A stretch of DNA of 64,000 nucleotides from JANNWF01 sp052390415 (GTDB lineage Bacteria; Pseudomonadota; Gammaproteobacteria; Xanthomonadales; Xanthomonadaceae). The translations under genes were made by a program, and so were the position numbers. The stretch is from contig JBQTGY010000094.1 in assembly GCA_052390415.1 (NCBI GenBank), positions 7,107 through 71,106 of the forward strand, given 5' to 3'. Positions 8,119 through 16,392 of this stretch are shown here, piece after piece. The notes beneath the pieces were generated by a model. It was not told the DNA's origin and did not search any database. It saw nothing but the letters and a program-made list of their open reading frames with translations. Numbering within the stretch: the stretch's first letter is position 1; the number at the start of each line of letters is the position of its first letter.

Positions 8119-8748
8119 TCAGTCATGGCTGCTTGCGAGGGTTAGACAGCGCGTTTGGTAGGCGCCTGTGGCATAGGCACCATGACTGGTGATCAGTGCG
8201 GCACCGCCTTTGGCGAGGTGCTTTTCCAGCAAGCTGTTGACCAGGCCGATACCTTGCAGATCGAGGTTGGCGAAAGGCTCATCGAGCAGCCATAGCGGCG
8301 CCGGCAACAGCCCAAGTCGAGCCAAGGCCAGGCGTTTGCGTTGACCCGCGGATAGCAGGCGCGCGGGATGGTCCTCGAAGCCTGCGAGACCGACGGCAGC
8401 CAGTGCGGCTTCGGGATCGGCAATGGTTCGGCGGCCGAAAATGCCCATGGCGAAGCGCAGGTTTTCCAGCGCAGTCAGTTCGCCCTTGTTGCCGAGCAGG
8501 TGGCCCAACAGCAAGACGGTGCTCGCAACGCTGTAGCGGTCGGCTTTGCTTCCGCGAATGCGAATCTCACCTTCGCTTGCACTCAGCAAGCCGGCGAGCA
8601 CGCGCAACAGGGTGGTCTTGCCAGCACCGTTTTCACCTTCGATCAGCAGCGCCTCGCCGGTGTCAACGTGCAAGTCGAGCGGGCCGAAGATGCGCGATTC
8701 GTTACGCAGGAATCCCAAGCCAATCGCAGTCAGCAGTTCTCCGCTCAT
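8119..8748 (-). CDS. ccmA: Haem exporter ATPase CcmA
   Basis: The ABC ATPase that powers release of holo-CcmE from CcmC. Walker A is GENGAGKTT (about residues 38-46), the signature is LSAGQRKRLALARL, and Walker B is LWLLDEPFANLD. Length 209 is normal for this short ATPase family. The start overlaps the stop of the metallo-beta-lactamase gene by ATGA, so the ccm block is translationally coupled to genes upstream of it. Confidence 0.96.
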   Translation of the reverse strand: MSGELLTAIGLGFLRNESRIFGPLDLHVDTGEALLIEGENGAGKTTLLRVLAGLLSASEGEIRIRGSKADRYSVASTVLLLGHLLGNKGELTALENLRFAMGIFGRRTIADPEAALAAVGLAGFEDHPARLLSAGQRKRLALARLGLLPAPLWLLDEPFANLDLQGIGLVNSLLEKHLAKGGAALITSHGAYATGAYQTRCLTLASSHD

Positions 8749-9500
8749 GCCGGCGTGGTTGCCATCTGGGGTGCTGCCAGCACTATCGAGTCACCACGCC
8801 GCGCAACCCGATAGCCGCGTCCCTCAAGTGCCTCACCATCAGCTTCTGACGCGTAGTGATAAAGCACCAACCGCTCGCGCAAAGCGAGCGGATATTCGCG
8901 TTCCAGATCATCGATGCCACTATGCGATGGATTACCGTGCAGACCGCAATCGTGGGCAATCGGCTCACTGCCATCGCCGATGAAGGCCAACACTTCCGGA
9001 ATGGGCCGCGTGTCGCCGGTGTATACAAAACTGCCGCGCAAAGCGAGTCCAAATGCGCTGTTGGGTGCATGGTGGCGCACGGCGAACACCTCGAAGCGCA
9101 GGCCGTGATGCCAAAAATGGCGGCTCACCGGTACCAGTCGAAAGGCATCCCAGAAATTGGCACCGCCTTCGGCCAACACATTGGGATAGTCGGCGATCCG
9201 CTGCTGCAAAATCGGCACTACATCGGCCGGTGCATACAGCGCGATGTGGCCACGCGTTTGCGGGTTGAAATAGGCGGCTGCAAACAGGCGTTCCAAGCCG
9301 CCAACATGATCCAGGTGAGCGTGGGTGATGAAAATCGCAGGCGGCAGGCCGCCGTAGCGTGCCAGCGCTACGCTCAGTGCTTCCGGTCCGCAGTCGATCA
9401 TCAGCACGGGCTGCTGGTCGCGTTCGAGCATCGCACTTGCCGAGCCAAGTTCAGGCGCACTGGCAGAGCCGACGCCCAGAAAGTGCAAGGTCCACGTCAT
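8745..9500 (-). CDS. Metallo-beta-lactamase-fold hydrolase
   Basis: A 251-residue protein of the RNase Z/phosphodiesterase-like branch. The metal motif THAHLDHVGG gives His60, His62, Asp64 and His65. Further ligands are likely in VRHHAPNS, VYTGDTRP and LYHYAS. No signal peptide, so cytoplasmic. It overlaps both kdkA and ccmA by ATGA. The substrate cannot be deduced; proximity to kdkA or ccm does not by itself indicate a role in LPS or haem. Confidence 0.8.
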   Translation of the reverse strand: MTWTLHFLGVGSASAPELGSASAMLERDQQPVLMIDCGPEALSVALARYGGLPPAIFITHAHLDHVGGLERLFAAAYFNPQTRGHIALYAPADVVPILQQRIADYPNVLAEGGANFWDAFRLVPVSRHFWHHGLRFEVFAVRHHAPNSAFGLALRGSFVYTGDTRPIPEVLAFIGDGSEPIAHDCGLHGNPSHSGIDDLEREYPLALRERLVLYHYASEADGEALEGRGYRVARRGDSIVLAAPQMATTPA

Positions 9501-10270
9501 GTCGAGGGCTTTCCGTTGGCCAGGTCGATGTGCAGTGCCTGCTCATGGGCGTCCAACAATTGTTGCCAAGCCTGCGGCCACGCGCGCATCTGTGCAGCGC
9601 CCACTTTTCGCAGTGAGCGGTTGAGCCGCAGCAGCCTGCGTTGCGGCCAGCGATCATCAAGCTTGCGCATCACGCCACGGTCAAAATCCAGCAGCCACCA
9701 TTGTCGGGCCTGATCGATCATCAGATTGTGTGCATTGAGATCGGCGTGGCAGATGCCGGCGGCATGGAAGCGGCCAAGTGTGGTACCCAGATCACGCCAG
9801 ACTTCTGCGCTTGCGATCACCTCGCTCAAACATTCTGCCAGGGTGCGTGCGCCTCCGATCTCGGCCGTAAGAATCGAAGCCCGATAAAAGGGCCCACGGC
9901 GCCAGAAACCCGCCGCCAAGGGTGCTGGCACGGGCAAGCCCTGCGCGCGCATCGTCGCCAACAGCCGGAATTCCCGGAATGGCCGGGTTTGCGCCTCACC
10001 GGTCCACACGTAGTGCTCACGATTGATGCGAGCGATCAATCCTCCACGACGGTATGCACGCAAGACGGCAGCACCGAAATCGCCATGCACATGCTTGACC
10101 GATCCGCGCCCGCGCTTGCCCAGGGCAGGCCAACGGCTCTCATCGAGTACGCTGGGGTCTGCTTGTGGAATGCGTGTTGCGTCGAACAGAATCACGCCGT
10201 CGCCCGCTTCGGTGACAACGCGCATTTCTTCGATGGGAGCAAACGCGATGAGTTCGGGTGGGGGCAGCAT
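9497..10270 (-). CDS. kdkA: 3-deoxy-D-manno-octulosonic acid (Kdo) kinase
   Basis: Phosphorylates Kdo of the LPS inner core at position 4 with ATP, at the inner face of the inner membrane. It is a protein-kinase-like fold: the N-terminal part has RGSVKHVHGDFGAAVLRAYRRGGL, matching KdkA (GRGTTYF...LRHYYRGGLWG), then the catalytic loop HADLNAHNLMI and the metal motif LDFDRG. An in-frame TTG lies seven codons upstream, in a GCGATTG triplet repeat; the ATG giving MLPPPELIAF is preferred. It is the first gene of the long minus-strand operon into ccm. Confidence 0.88.
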   Translation of the reverse strand: MLPPPELIAFAPIEEMRVVTEAGDGVILFDATRIPQADPSVLDESRWPALGKRGRGSVKHVHGDFGAAVLRAYRRGGLIARINREHYVWTGEAQTRPFREFRLLATMRAQGLPVPAPLAAGFWRRGPFYRASILTAEIGGARTLAECLSEVIASAEVWRDLGTTLGRFHAAGICHADLNAHNLMIDQARQWWLLDFDRGVMRKLDDRWPQRRLLRLNRSLRKVGAAQMRAWPQAWQQLLDAHEQALHIDLANGKPST

Positions 10271-10341
10271 GCAGTTTCGGGTAATCGCCAATCGCCAATC
10301 GCCCGTTGGGGCTCGCTGTAATGACCTGAGTTTAGCAACTG

Positions 10342-11421
10342 ATGCCTGGTAGTCAGTTGGCAGGCAATCCGCTGCGTTCGATCTGTTTGCTGAGGCTGTC
10401 GGCGCTGGGTGATGTCACACATGTCGTGCCGCTGGTGCGAACACTGCAACAGCATTGGCCGTCGACCCAGTTGACGTGGATCATTGGAAAATTGGAACAC
10501 CGGCTGGTGGGTGATTTGCCGGGTGTCGAATTCGTTGTGTTCGACAAGGGTCGCGGTCGCCACGCGTACCTCGATCTGCGGCGAACACTCAAGGCGCGAC
10601 GCTTCGACGTACTGCTGCACATGCAGGTCGCCATGCGCGCCAACCTGGCCTCGGCCTTGATTCGTGCCAAGCAGCGAATCGGCTTCGACGCGGCGCGCGC
10701 GAAAGATCTGCATGGCTTGTTCGTCAATCAACGCATCGTCGCGCGCAGTGGTGAGCACGTGCTGGACGCCTTCGCCAGCTTTCTTGAGCCTTTGGGGCTG
10801 CGCCAAAGCGCTTTGCGCTGGGACATTCCGTTACCCGCCGATGCGATCGAGTTTGCGCGAACAGTTTTGCCGGGCGAGCAACCGACCTTGCTGATCAGTC
10901 CTTGCTCAAGTCATGTCAGACGCAACTGGTTTGCTGGTGGTTACGCCGCCGTCGCTGACCACGCGGTGCGCAAGCATGGTTGGCGCGTGTTGCTGTGCGG
11001 CGGTCGCAGCGCCCTGGAACGAAAAATGGGCGACGCCATTCTGGCGGCGATGCACGAACCAGCGATCGACCTCATCGGCAAGGACACCATCAAACAACTA
11101 CAGGCACTGTTGGGGCGGGCAACGGCGGTGTTGTCCCCGGACTCTGGCCCCATGCACATGGCGAATGCGGCCGGTACGCCAGTGATCGGTTTGCACGCCG
11201 CCAGCAATCCAGAACGAAGCGGTCCGTACACCGAGCGCCGCTTTGTGGTGGATCGTTACGACGCGGCTGCGCGCAAATACCTTGGCAAGCCCGCAGACGC
11301 GCTGCCGTGGGGAACCAAGATCGAGTTTGATGGCGTGATGGATCTGATCGACGTCGATGCGGTCATTGATGCCATGGACAGGCTGGTGGCGCAGCGAGTT
11401 GGAAGGCGGACGTCGCAGTAG
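10342..11421 (+). CDS. Family 9 glycosyltransferase (ADP-heptose:LPS heptosyltransferase type)
   Basis: A GT-B enzyme adding sugar, typically heptose, to the LPS inner core. The N-terminal signature LLRLSALGDVTHVVPLVRTL is characteristic. The C-terminal donor site has ISPCSSHVRRNW and the family motif LSPDSGPMHMANAAGTPVIGLH. Length 359 fits. It diverges from kdkA with a 71-base gap, so both LPS-core genes may share a promoter region. The exact acceptor and whether it is WaaC- or WaaF-like are not resolved. Confidence 0.87.
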   Translation: MPGSQLAGNPLRSICLLRLSALGDVTHVVPLVRTLQQHWPSTQLTWIIGKLEHRLVGDLPGVEFVVFDKGRGRHAYLDLRRTLKARRFDVLLHMQVAMRANLASALIRAKQRIGFDAARAKDLHGLFVNQRIVARSGEHVLDAFASFLEPLGLRQSALRWDIPLPADAIEFARTVLPGEQPTLLISPCSSHVRRNWFAGGYAAVADHAVRKHGWRVLLCGGRSALERKMGDAILAAMHEPAIDLIGKDTIKQLQALLGRATAVLSPDSGPMHMANAAGTPVIGLHAASNPERSGPYTERRFVVDRYDAAARKYLGKPADALPWGTKIEFDGVMDLIDVDAVIDAMDRLVAQRVGRRTSQ

Positions 11422-11582
11422 TGCGTCGAAACAAGTTTCTCTTGAGCGCTGAAATGGGAACATTGCGCGCAACGAAACGAAGAGCAGGCGAGCAAGCTCG
11501 GCTTTACCAAAGCGTTTGCGTTTCATCCGGAATTAGAGCCAGGCGCTGTCGGATTCGCTCCCTCCCCAATGTGCGGGGGCGA

Positions 11583-11669
11583 GGCCCTGCGGCTTGCAGG
11601 CCAAAGGCCTGCGCAGGGCCGGAGCGCGCAACGCTTTTCGCTTGCTCCCTCCCCGATGTTCGGGGAGGG
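11583..11669. repeat. Cluster of strong hairpins (REP-like) downstream of the glycosyltransferase
   Basis: Two hairpins are clear. One has nested arms GGCCCTGC/GCAGGGCC (11583-11590, 11613-11620) around GCAGGCC/GGCCTGC with an AAA loop. The other has 10-base perfect arms CCCTCCCCGA/TCGGGGAGGG (11647-11656, 11660-11669). The phrase GCTCCCTCCCC occurs twice (about 11558 and 11644). Nothing coding is seen in 11422-11745; the stretch is built of hairpins. Confidence 0.6.
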
Positions 11670-11699
11670 CCGGGGAGGGGTTAGGGAGCCGCGCTCCAT

Positions 11700-11746
11700 C
11701 CCAATTTCCCTTGAAGCACGCAAAGCGTGCTTCAAGGGAAATTGGG
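11700..11746. repeat. Perfect 47-bp palindrome next to the 4.5S RNA gene
   Basis: The arms 11700-11721 and 11725-11746 are exact 22-base reverse complements (CCCAATTTCCCTTGAAGCACGC and its complement, written here only in part) around an AAA loop. It begins exactly where the 4.5S RNA should end on the minus strand. It lacks a T-run, so it is not a canonical intrinsic terminator, but it could act as an RNA 3'-end hairpin. Confidence 0.7.
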
Positions 11747-11854
11747 TGGCAGCCCCCGCCGACGATCCCGGCGCCCGCATCAGCTAATACCGTTGCTCCC
11801 TTCCGGGCCTGGCGGAGTTTTCAGCTTATCGTCGCGGGGGCCGACGGGGGCCAC
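11746..11854 (-). ncRNA. ffs: 4.5S RNA of the signal recognition particle
   Basis: Read on the minus strand, the sequence has the SRP core CCAGGCCCGGAAGGGAGCAA, which carries the GGAA tetraloop and both conserved internal loops of domain IV, followed by GCGGGCGCCGGGAT. The outer ends pair (GTGGCCCCCG with GGGGGCTGCCAC). Length of about 109 nt fits the bacterial small SRP RNA, which binds Ffh and targets membrane proteins. Ends are set by the terminal pairing and may be off by a few bases. Confidence 0.9.
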
Positions 11855-11908
11855 CATTGAACTGTTGAAGCAGTGGTGCAATTGGCATCCACACTGCGTA
11901 TTGCAAAG

Positions 11909-12001
11909 TGGCGGAGAGAGCGGGATTCGAACCCGCGGTACGGGGTTTAGCCGTACACACACTTTCCAGGCGTGCTCCTTCAACCGCTCGGACACCTCTC
12001 C
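11909..12001 (-). tRNA. tRNA-Ser (anticodon GGA)
   Basis: The minus strand reads GGAGAGGTGTCCGAGCGG... with anticodon loop GCCTGGAAAGT, a long variable arm typical of class II tRNA-Ser (TGTGTACGGCTAAACCCCGTAC), the T arm GGGTTCGAATCCC and an encoded CCA end. The acceptor stem pairs with one G-U. It closely follows E. coli tRNA-Ser(GGA). It reads UCC/UCU codons. Confidence 0.96.
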
Positions 12002-12097
12002 GCTGGATCAACCTTCGCCGCGATCAACGCCGGCGCTGGCCAGCCGCGAAGAATACCGGTGAGGCGCTGTCTGTACAAGCAAAACCCGCCCTATGTA

Positions 12098-13111
12098 CTA
12101 GCGATCCCTTGCCACGCTGTAGTTGGCAAGGCCGCGCAAGGCATCCAATGCGGTCGAGTCCGACAGATTGACGATGGCGGCCATCGCCCGCTCTGCATAA
12201 CTGCTCGCCAGTTGCCGGCTGTACTCGATTCCGCCGCACGCACGAATCGCCGCCAACGCTTCGGGAAACGCACTTGCATCGCCTTGTTCAATGATCTCGC
12301 GCAGACGCTGCTTGACGGCCTCCGGGCTGTGTCGAAGGGCATGAATCAACGGCATGGTCGCTTTGCCTTCCGCCAAATCGTCGCCCAGATTCTTGCCCAA
12401 GGCCTGGGGATCGGCGGTGTAGTCGAGCACGTCATCGGCGATCTGGAACGCGAATCCAAGATTCAGTCCGAAGTTGTGCAGCGCCTGCTGGATGTCAGGC
12501 GCTGCACCGGCCAGAACCGCGCCAAGGCGGGTCGCCGCGGCAAACAGAACCGCCGTCTTGCGCTCGACGACGCGCAGATAGGCAGCCTCATCGGTGTCCG
12601 GGTTGTGCACGTGCAGCAGTTGCAGCACCTCGCCTTCGGCGATGGCGTTGGTGGTGTCGGCAAGGATACGCATCACCGGCAATTGCTCCAGCTCTACCAT
12701 CAGCTGGAAACTGCGCGAATACAGGAAATCGCCGACCAACACGCTGGCGGCATTGCCCCACAAGGCATTGGCGGTCTTGCGGCCGCGCCGCAGGTCGGAT
12801 TCGTCGACGACATCGTCGTGCAGCAAGGTCGCGGTGTGAATGAACTCGATCACGGCGGCAAGTTGATGCGCCGTGGCACCCGTGAATCCCAAGCTGCGAG
12901 CCGCCAACAACAGCAATACCGGACGCAGCCGTTTGCCGCCAGCTGCAATGATGTGCTCGGCCACCTGGTTGATCAGCAGCACGTCGGACGCCAGCCGCCG
13001 ACGGATCAAGGCATCGACGTCGCGCATGTCGGCAGCGACCAGCGCTTGGATCTCTGCAAGCGGCATGGCAATCAGGGAGGATTTGCTCGAGAGCGCGGGC
13101 TGGGTAGTCAT
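12098..13111 (-). CDS. ispB: Polyprenyl (octaprenyl) diphosphate synthase
   Basis: An all-trans prenyl transferase (337 residues) that makes the side chain of ubiquinone. The first aspartate motif is in LLHDDVVDESDLRRG and the second in IADDVLDYTAD. GGKRLRPVLLLLAA and the KTA and GKNLGDDL segments are typical. The ATG at 13111 gives MTTQPALS; the frame is open upstream but the preceding residues look non-coding. The chain length made cannot be read from sequence; IspB is the usual member in this lineage. Confidence 0.9.
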   Translation of the reverse strand: MTTQPALSSKSSLIAMPLAEIQALVAADMRDVDALIRRRLASDVLLINQVAEHIIAAGGKRLRPVLLLLAARSLGFTGATAHQLAAVIEFIHTATLLHDDVVDESDLRRGRKTANALWGNAASVLVGDFLYSRSFQLMVELEQLPVMRILADTTNAIAEGEVLQLLHVHNPDTDEAAYLRVVERKTAVLFAAATRLGAVLAGAAPDIQQALHNFGLNLGFAFQIADDVLDYTADPQALGKNLGDDLAEGKATMPLIHALRHSPEAVKQRLREIIEQGDASAFPEALAAIRACGGIEYSRQLASSYAERAMAAIVNLSDSTALDALRGLANYSVARDR

Positions 13112-13283
13112 CGGGGGCGGATTATACGGGCCGCATCGAATACCTGACTTACTCACAGCGAGGAATTTTCCTACCCCGCACGCCGAGCTTGTCTGACTAA
13201 CGCTGAGTGGCACTTATACTAATCTGCTGCGGCACCCAGCCTAGTTGGCTGTCTCGTCACTACTGCACAGGAACAACATCGTC

Positions 13284-13820
13284 ATGGCACGCGGCGTAAA
13301 CAAAGTGATTTTGGTTGGCAATCTAGGCGCCGACCCAGAAGCGCGCACCCTCAACAACGGCGGCAACGTCACCACCATCAAGATCGCCACTTCCGAGTCA
13401 TGGAAGGACAAGCAGACCGGAGAAAATCAGGAACGCACCGAGTGGCACCGGGTGAAGTTATTTGGTCGATTGGGTGAAATCGCGGCCGAGTACCTTCGCA
13501 AAGGCAAGCAGGTCTATATCGAGGGCAGCATTCGTACCGACAAGTACACCGACAAAGAAGGCGTCGAGCGCTACACCACCGACATCATTGCCAACGAAAT
13601 GCAGATGTTGGGTGGCGCTGGCGGCGAAGGTGGCGGCGCTTCACGTGGTGGTGAACGCTCCCAGGGATCGAGCAGTTACGATCGTGGTGGCAATGAGCGT
13701 TCGCAGGGATCGAGCAACTACGACCGTGGTAGTCGCGATGCACCGATGAGCCGCAACTCAGCACCGCCGCGACAAGCGCCCTCGGCGATCGATGTGCCGG
13801 ATGACGAAATTCCGTTCTAG
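13284..13820 (+). CDS. ssb: Single-stranded DNA-binding protein
   Basis: A 178-residue SSB with N-terminal OB fold (MARGVNKVILVGNLGADPEA, then WHRVKLFGRLGEIAAEYLRKG) and the acidic C-terminal tip DVPDDEIPF, which recruits replication and repair partners. The linker holds near-identical direct repeats (ERSQGSSSYDRGG, ERSQGSSNYDRGS). The ATG after a short upstream open stretch is the conserved start. It diverges from ispB; about 170 bases between the two starts must hold both promoters. Confidence 0.97.
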   Translation: MARGVNKVILVGNLGADPEARTLNNGGNVTTIKIATSESWKDKQTGENQERTEWHRVKLFGRLGEIAAEYLRKGKQVYIEGSIRTDKYTDKEGVERYTTDIIANEMQMLGGAGGEGGGASRGGERSQGSSSYDRGGNERSQGSSNYDRGSRDAPMSRNSAPPRQAPSAIDVPDDEIPF

Positions 13821-13898
13821 CCCGGACATTTCATGAGGGGGCGCGAATGTTCGCGCAGGACTTTTTGGCCAGCGCAAGGCGTGAGGGCTCGCAGGCGC

Positions 13899-13924
13899 GC
13901 GCGGCCGGCAACGGCCGGCCGCGC
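13899..13924. repeat. GC-rich hairpin in the ssb-rluB gap
   Basis: Exact 11-base arms GCGCGGCCGGC and GCCGGCCGCGC flank an AACG loop. A second small palindrome, GCGCGAATGTTCGCGC, lies at about 13841-13856. The convergent gap 13821-14134 has no gene that I can support. These hairpins could serve as bidirectional transcription stops, although no T-run follows. Confidence 0.55.
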
Positions 13925-13985
13925 CGAAAAGCGCCACCGCGATGCAACGCGATGGCAGGGGAATGGTGGGCCCATTGCGGCGACG

Positions 13986-14040
13986 ACCGAGCGAATGCGA
14001 AGGCGGCTCGCGCAGCGAGCGAACAACGCAGCGATCGCTG
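13986..14040 (+). repeat. Dispersed repeat, copy 1 of 3 (ACCGRGCGAA family)
   Basis: The stretch reads ACCGAGCGAATGCGAAGGCG followed by a small hairpin (GCTCGCGCAGCGAGC) and GAACAACGCAGC. It shares its order of words with 59608-59659 (same strand) and 34652-34702 (opposite strand), and is the most diverged of the three. All copies are intergenic. Confidence 0.5.
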
Positions 14041-14134
14041 AAAAGGACATCGAAGATAGCCCCGCGTAGCGGCGAAGCCGCCGAACGAGGGCCGCGCCCG
14101 CGTCAAGATGCAGGCGAACCCTCTGTTCAATCGT

Positions 14135-15685
14135 CTAACCACGATTCCCGTTCGGCGGACCACCGCGCCCCGGACCACCTGGCCTGCCGCCACCACCGGG
14201 TCGACCACCGCCGCCAGGGCGGCCGCCGCCGGGTCGGCCACCTGGCGGTCTGCCGCCACCCGGGGCATCACCCGCGGGTCGTGGACCTGTGCGAGGTTTG
14301 AAGCCGCCGGGCCGCGCGCCAGGAGCGCCAGCCGGCCGTGCCGATGGACTGTTGCCATAGGGGCCATTGCCATACGGGTTGACGCTGTTGCCGCGTGCCG
14401 AGTCGCCGCGACCGCCGTCCGCTCGACCGCCTCCAGGATGCGCGGATGGGCGACCGCCGGGACGTGGTCCGCCTGGGCGTGCGCCTGCAGGCTTGTCCGC
14501 ACGTGGACGCGCGGTTGGGCTCGTGGTGCTGACGCCGTCGGGCACATACCAGGAACGGAATTCGGAAGGATTTTCGAAGCCGGGGCGGGCGCCACCGGGT
14601 GCACCACGACGACCGGGGCCGCCTTTGCCACGCGGTTGTCCTGCAGGTGCGGTAAGGGTGTTGCCGTAGCTGTCTGATTTGGGGCCACGCGGCTTGCCGG
14701 CGAAGGGCTTCTTGCTGCGTGGGCCGGGTCGGCTCGGGCGGTCTTCGCGCAGATTGTCGAACGGGCGCAACTCGCGAGCGTCCGCATTGCTGTCAGCGCC
14801 GGTCCACGCCTTTTGCTCGCGCGGAGAGGGCCGATACTCGGCGGCTTTGGCGCGCCGTTGATGTACGACCGATTGCAAGGTGAGTGCCGCAGGCACCGCA
14901 CCCAGGCCGAGCTGGTCGCGCAACGCACTGACTTGCTCGGCTGAAAGCTCTTCGCTATGACCGCGACGCAGAAGACGCGGCAGCTCGATGCTGCCGTAGC
15001 GCACTCGCTTCAAGCGACTGACCTGCAGGCCGACCGCCTCCCACATTCGCCGAACTTCGCGGTTGCGGCCCTCGCGCAGCACCACGCGAAACCAGGCGTG
15101 GCTGTCGCTGGCACCGATGCTCTCGATTTCATCGAAACTAGCGTTGCCGTCTTCCAGCAACACGCCGCGTTTGAGTTGCTCGACGACACCCTCGGGCACT
15201 TCGCCGTGGATCCGACAGACGTATTCGCGGCTCACTGCTGAAGACGGATGCATCAGCGCATTGGCGAGGTCGCCATCCGTGGTCAGCAGCAGCAGGCCGG
15301 TGGTGTTGATGTCGAGTCGGCCCACCGCAATCCAGCGTGCACCCTTGATTGGTGGCAGGCGGTCGAATACTGTCGGACGGCCCTCCGGATCTTCGCGCGT
15401 GGTCAGCTCGCCTTCCGGCTTGTGATAGACGATGGCACGCGCGGGCTCACTCTGCGCACTGGCAATGAAGCTGCGACCATCCAATTCGATGCGATCACCA
15501 CTCTTCACGCTGCTGCCAAGCTCAGCGACCGCACCGTTGACCTTTACCTGGCCATTGGTGATGCGCTCTTCCAGTGCGCGTCGAGAGCCGAGGCCCGCTT
15601 GCGCCAGCACTTTGTGCAGTCGCTCCTCCAGCCGGGGCGCCGCTTCGCGGTTGAGGGAAAGCTTGGTGCGCGGGGTGTCACTCAT
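14135..15685 (-). CDS. rluB: 23S rRNA pseudouridine synthase RluB with long Gly/Arg/Pro tail
   Basis: Converts a uridine of 23S rRNA (position 2605 in E. coli) to pseudouridine. An N-terminal S4 RNA-binding domain (LHKVLAQAGLGSRRALEERI) precedes the RsuA-type catalytic domain, whose motif GRLDINTTGLLLLTTDG holds the catalytic Asp. GRNREVRRMWEAVGL is also diagnostic. The core ends near residue 260. The remaining 250 or so residues are low-complexity, rich in Gly, Arg, Pro and Ala, ending in GGRPGG-type repeats, about half of the protein. It overlaps scpB by ATGA. Confidence 0.92.
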   Translation of the reverse strand: MSDTPRTKLSLNREAAPRLEERLHKVLAQAGLGSRRALEERITNGQVKVNGAVAELGSSVKSGDRIELDGRSFIASAQSEPARAIVYHKPEGELTTREDPEGRPTVFDRLPPIKGARWIAVGRLDINTTGLLLLTTDGDLANALMHPSSAVSREYVCRIHGEVPEGVVEQLKRGVLLEDGNASFDEIESIGASDSHAWFRVVLREGRNREVRRMWEAVGLQVSRLKRVRYGSIELPRLLRRGHSEELSAEQVSALRDQLGLGAVPAALTLQSVVHQRRAKAAEYRPSPREQKAWTGADSNADARELRPFDNLREDRPSRPGPRSKKPFAGKPRGPKSDSYGNTLTAPAGQPRGKGGPGRRGAPGGARPGFENPSEFRSWYVPDGVSTTSPTARPRADKPAGARPGGPRPGGRPSAHPGGGRADGGRGDSARGNSVNPYGNGPYGNSPSARPAGAPGARPGGFKPRTGPRPAGDAPGGGRPPGGRPGGGRPGGGGRPGGGGRPGGPGRGGPPNGNRG

Positions 15686-16392
15686 ACTGATTGCTCCGGT
15701 GTCGGATCAACGACACGCTGGGGTAAGGCATCGACGGCGTCGATGCTGAAAGGCTCGGACGGCAATGGCATTGCTGTCGCGGGTAGTGAATCGAAACTCA
15801 GCTCGGGTTCGAGTTCGGGTAGTTCATGCAGCTCGCCGAGCGGCGGCAGCTGGTCGAGACCGCGCAAATTGAAGTAGTCCAGAAAGCCGCGGGTAGTGCC
15901 GTACAGGGCAGGTTTGCCGGGTACGTCACGATGGCCAACGACGCGAATCCATTCGCGTTCCTCAAGCGTGCGAATGGTGTTGGTGTTCACCGCCACGCCA
16001 CGAATCTGCTCGATCTCGCCACGTGTGACGGGCTGGCGATAGGCGATCAAGGCCAGTGTTTCCAGCAACGAACGGGTGTAGCGGGTTTGCCGTTCCGCCC
16101 AGAGTTTCGAAACCCAGGGATGGACTTCGGCACGCACCTGAAATCGAAAGCCCGAAGCGACTTCGACCAATTCCACGCCGCGGCTGGCAGATTCCTGCGC
16201 CAAGTTTTGCAAGGCGCGCTCAATGGCTGCCGCTGGCAAGCTGTGTTCATCAGCGAATAGATCGCGCAATTGGTTCAATGAAAGTGGCTGTCCTGCAGCG
16301 AACAATGCTGCCTCCACTGCGCGCTGAACCAGCGCGACATCGAGAGTTGGCAAGGAGGAATCGGCAACGGCAGAGTGCAAGGATTCGGTCAT
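15682..16392 (-). CDS. scpB: Segregation and condensation protein B
   Basis: The winged-helix subunit that dimerises and binds ScpA in the Smc-ScpAB condensin. Family segments are clear: VEAALFAAGQPLSLNQL, FRFQVRAEVHPWV, TRSLLETLALIAYRQPVTRGEIEQIRG and LYGTTRGFLDYF. The C-terminal part is acidic and probably flexible. Start overlaps the scpA stop and stop overlaps the rluB start (both ATGA), giving an scpA-scpB-rluB operon as in many bacteria. Confidence 0.95.
   Translation of the reverse strand: MTESLHSAVADSSLPTLDVALVQRAVEAALFAAGQPLSLNQLRDLFADEHSLPAAAIERALQNLAQESASRGVELVEVASGFRFQVRAEVHPWVSKLWAERQTRYTRSLLETLALIAYRQPVTRGEIEQIRGVAVNTNTIRTLEEREWIRVVGHRDVPGKPALYGTTRGFLDYFNLRGLDQLPPLGELHELPELEPELSFDSLPATAMPLPSEPFSIDAVDALPQRVVDPTPEQSV

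Noticed and set aside
10271..10291. TTG start for kdkA giving seven more residues
   Set aside because: The extra codons fall in a GCGATTG triplet repeat and lack a ribosome site; the ATG at 10270 is more natural.
11523..11860. Several short frames (72-88 codons) between the glycosyltransferase and tRNA-Ser
   Set aside because: They are created by REP-like hairpins and the 4.5S RNA gene; the same repeated residues appear in different frames.
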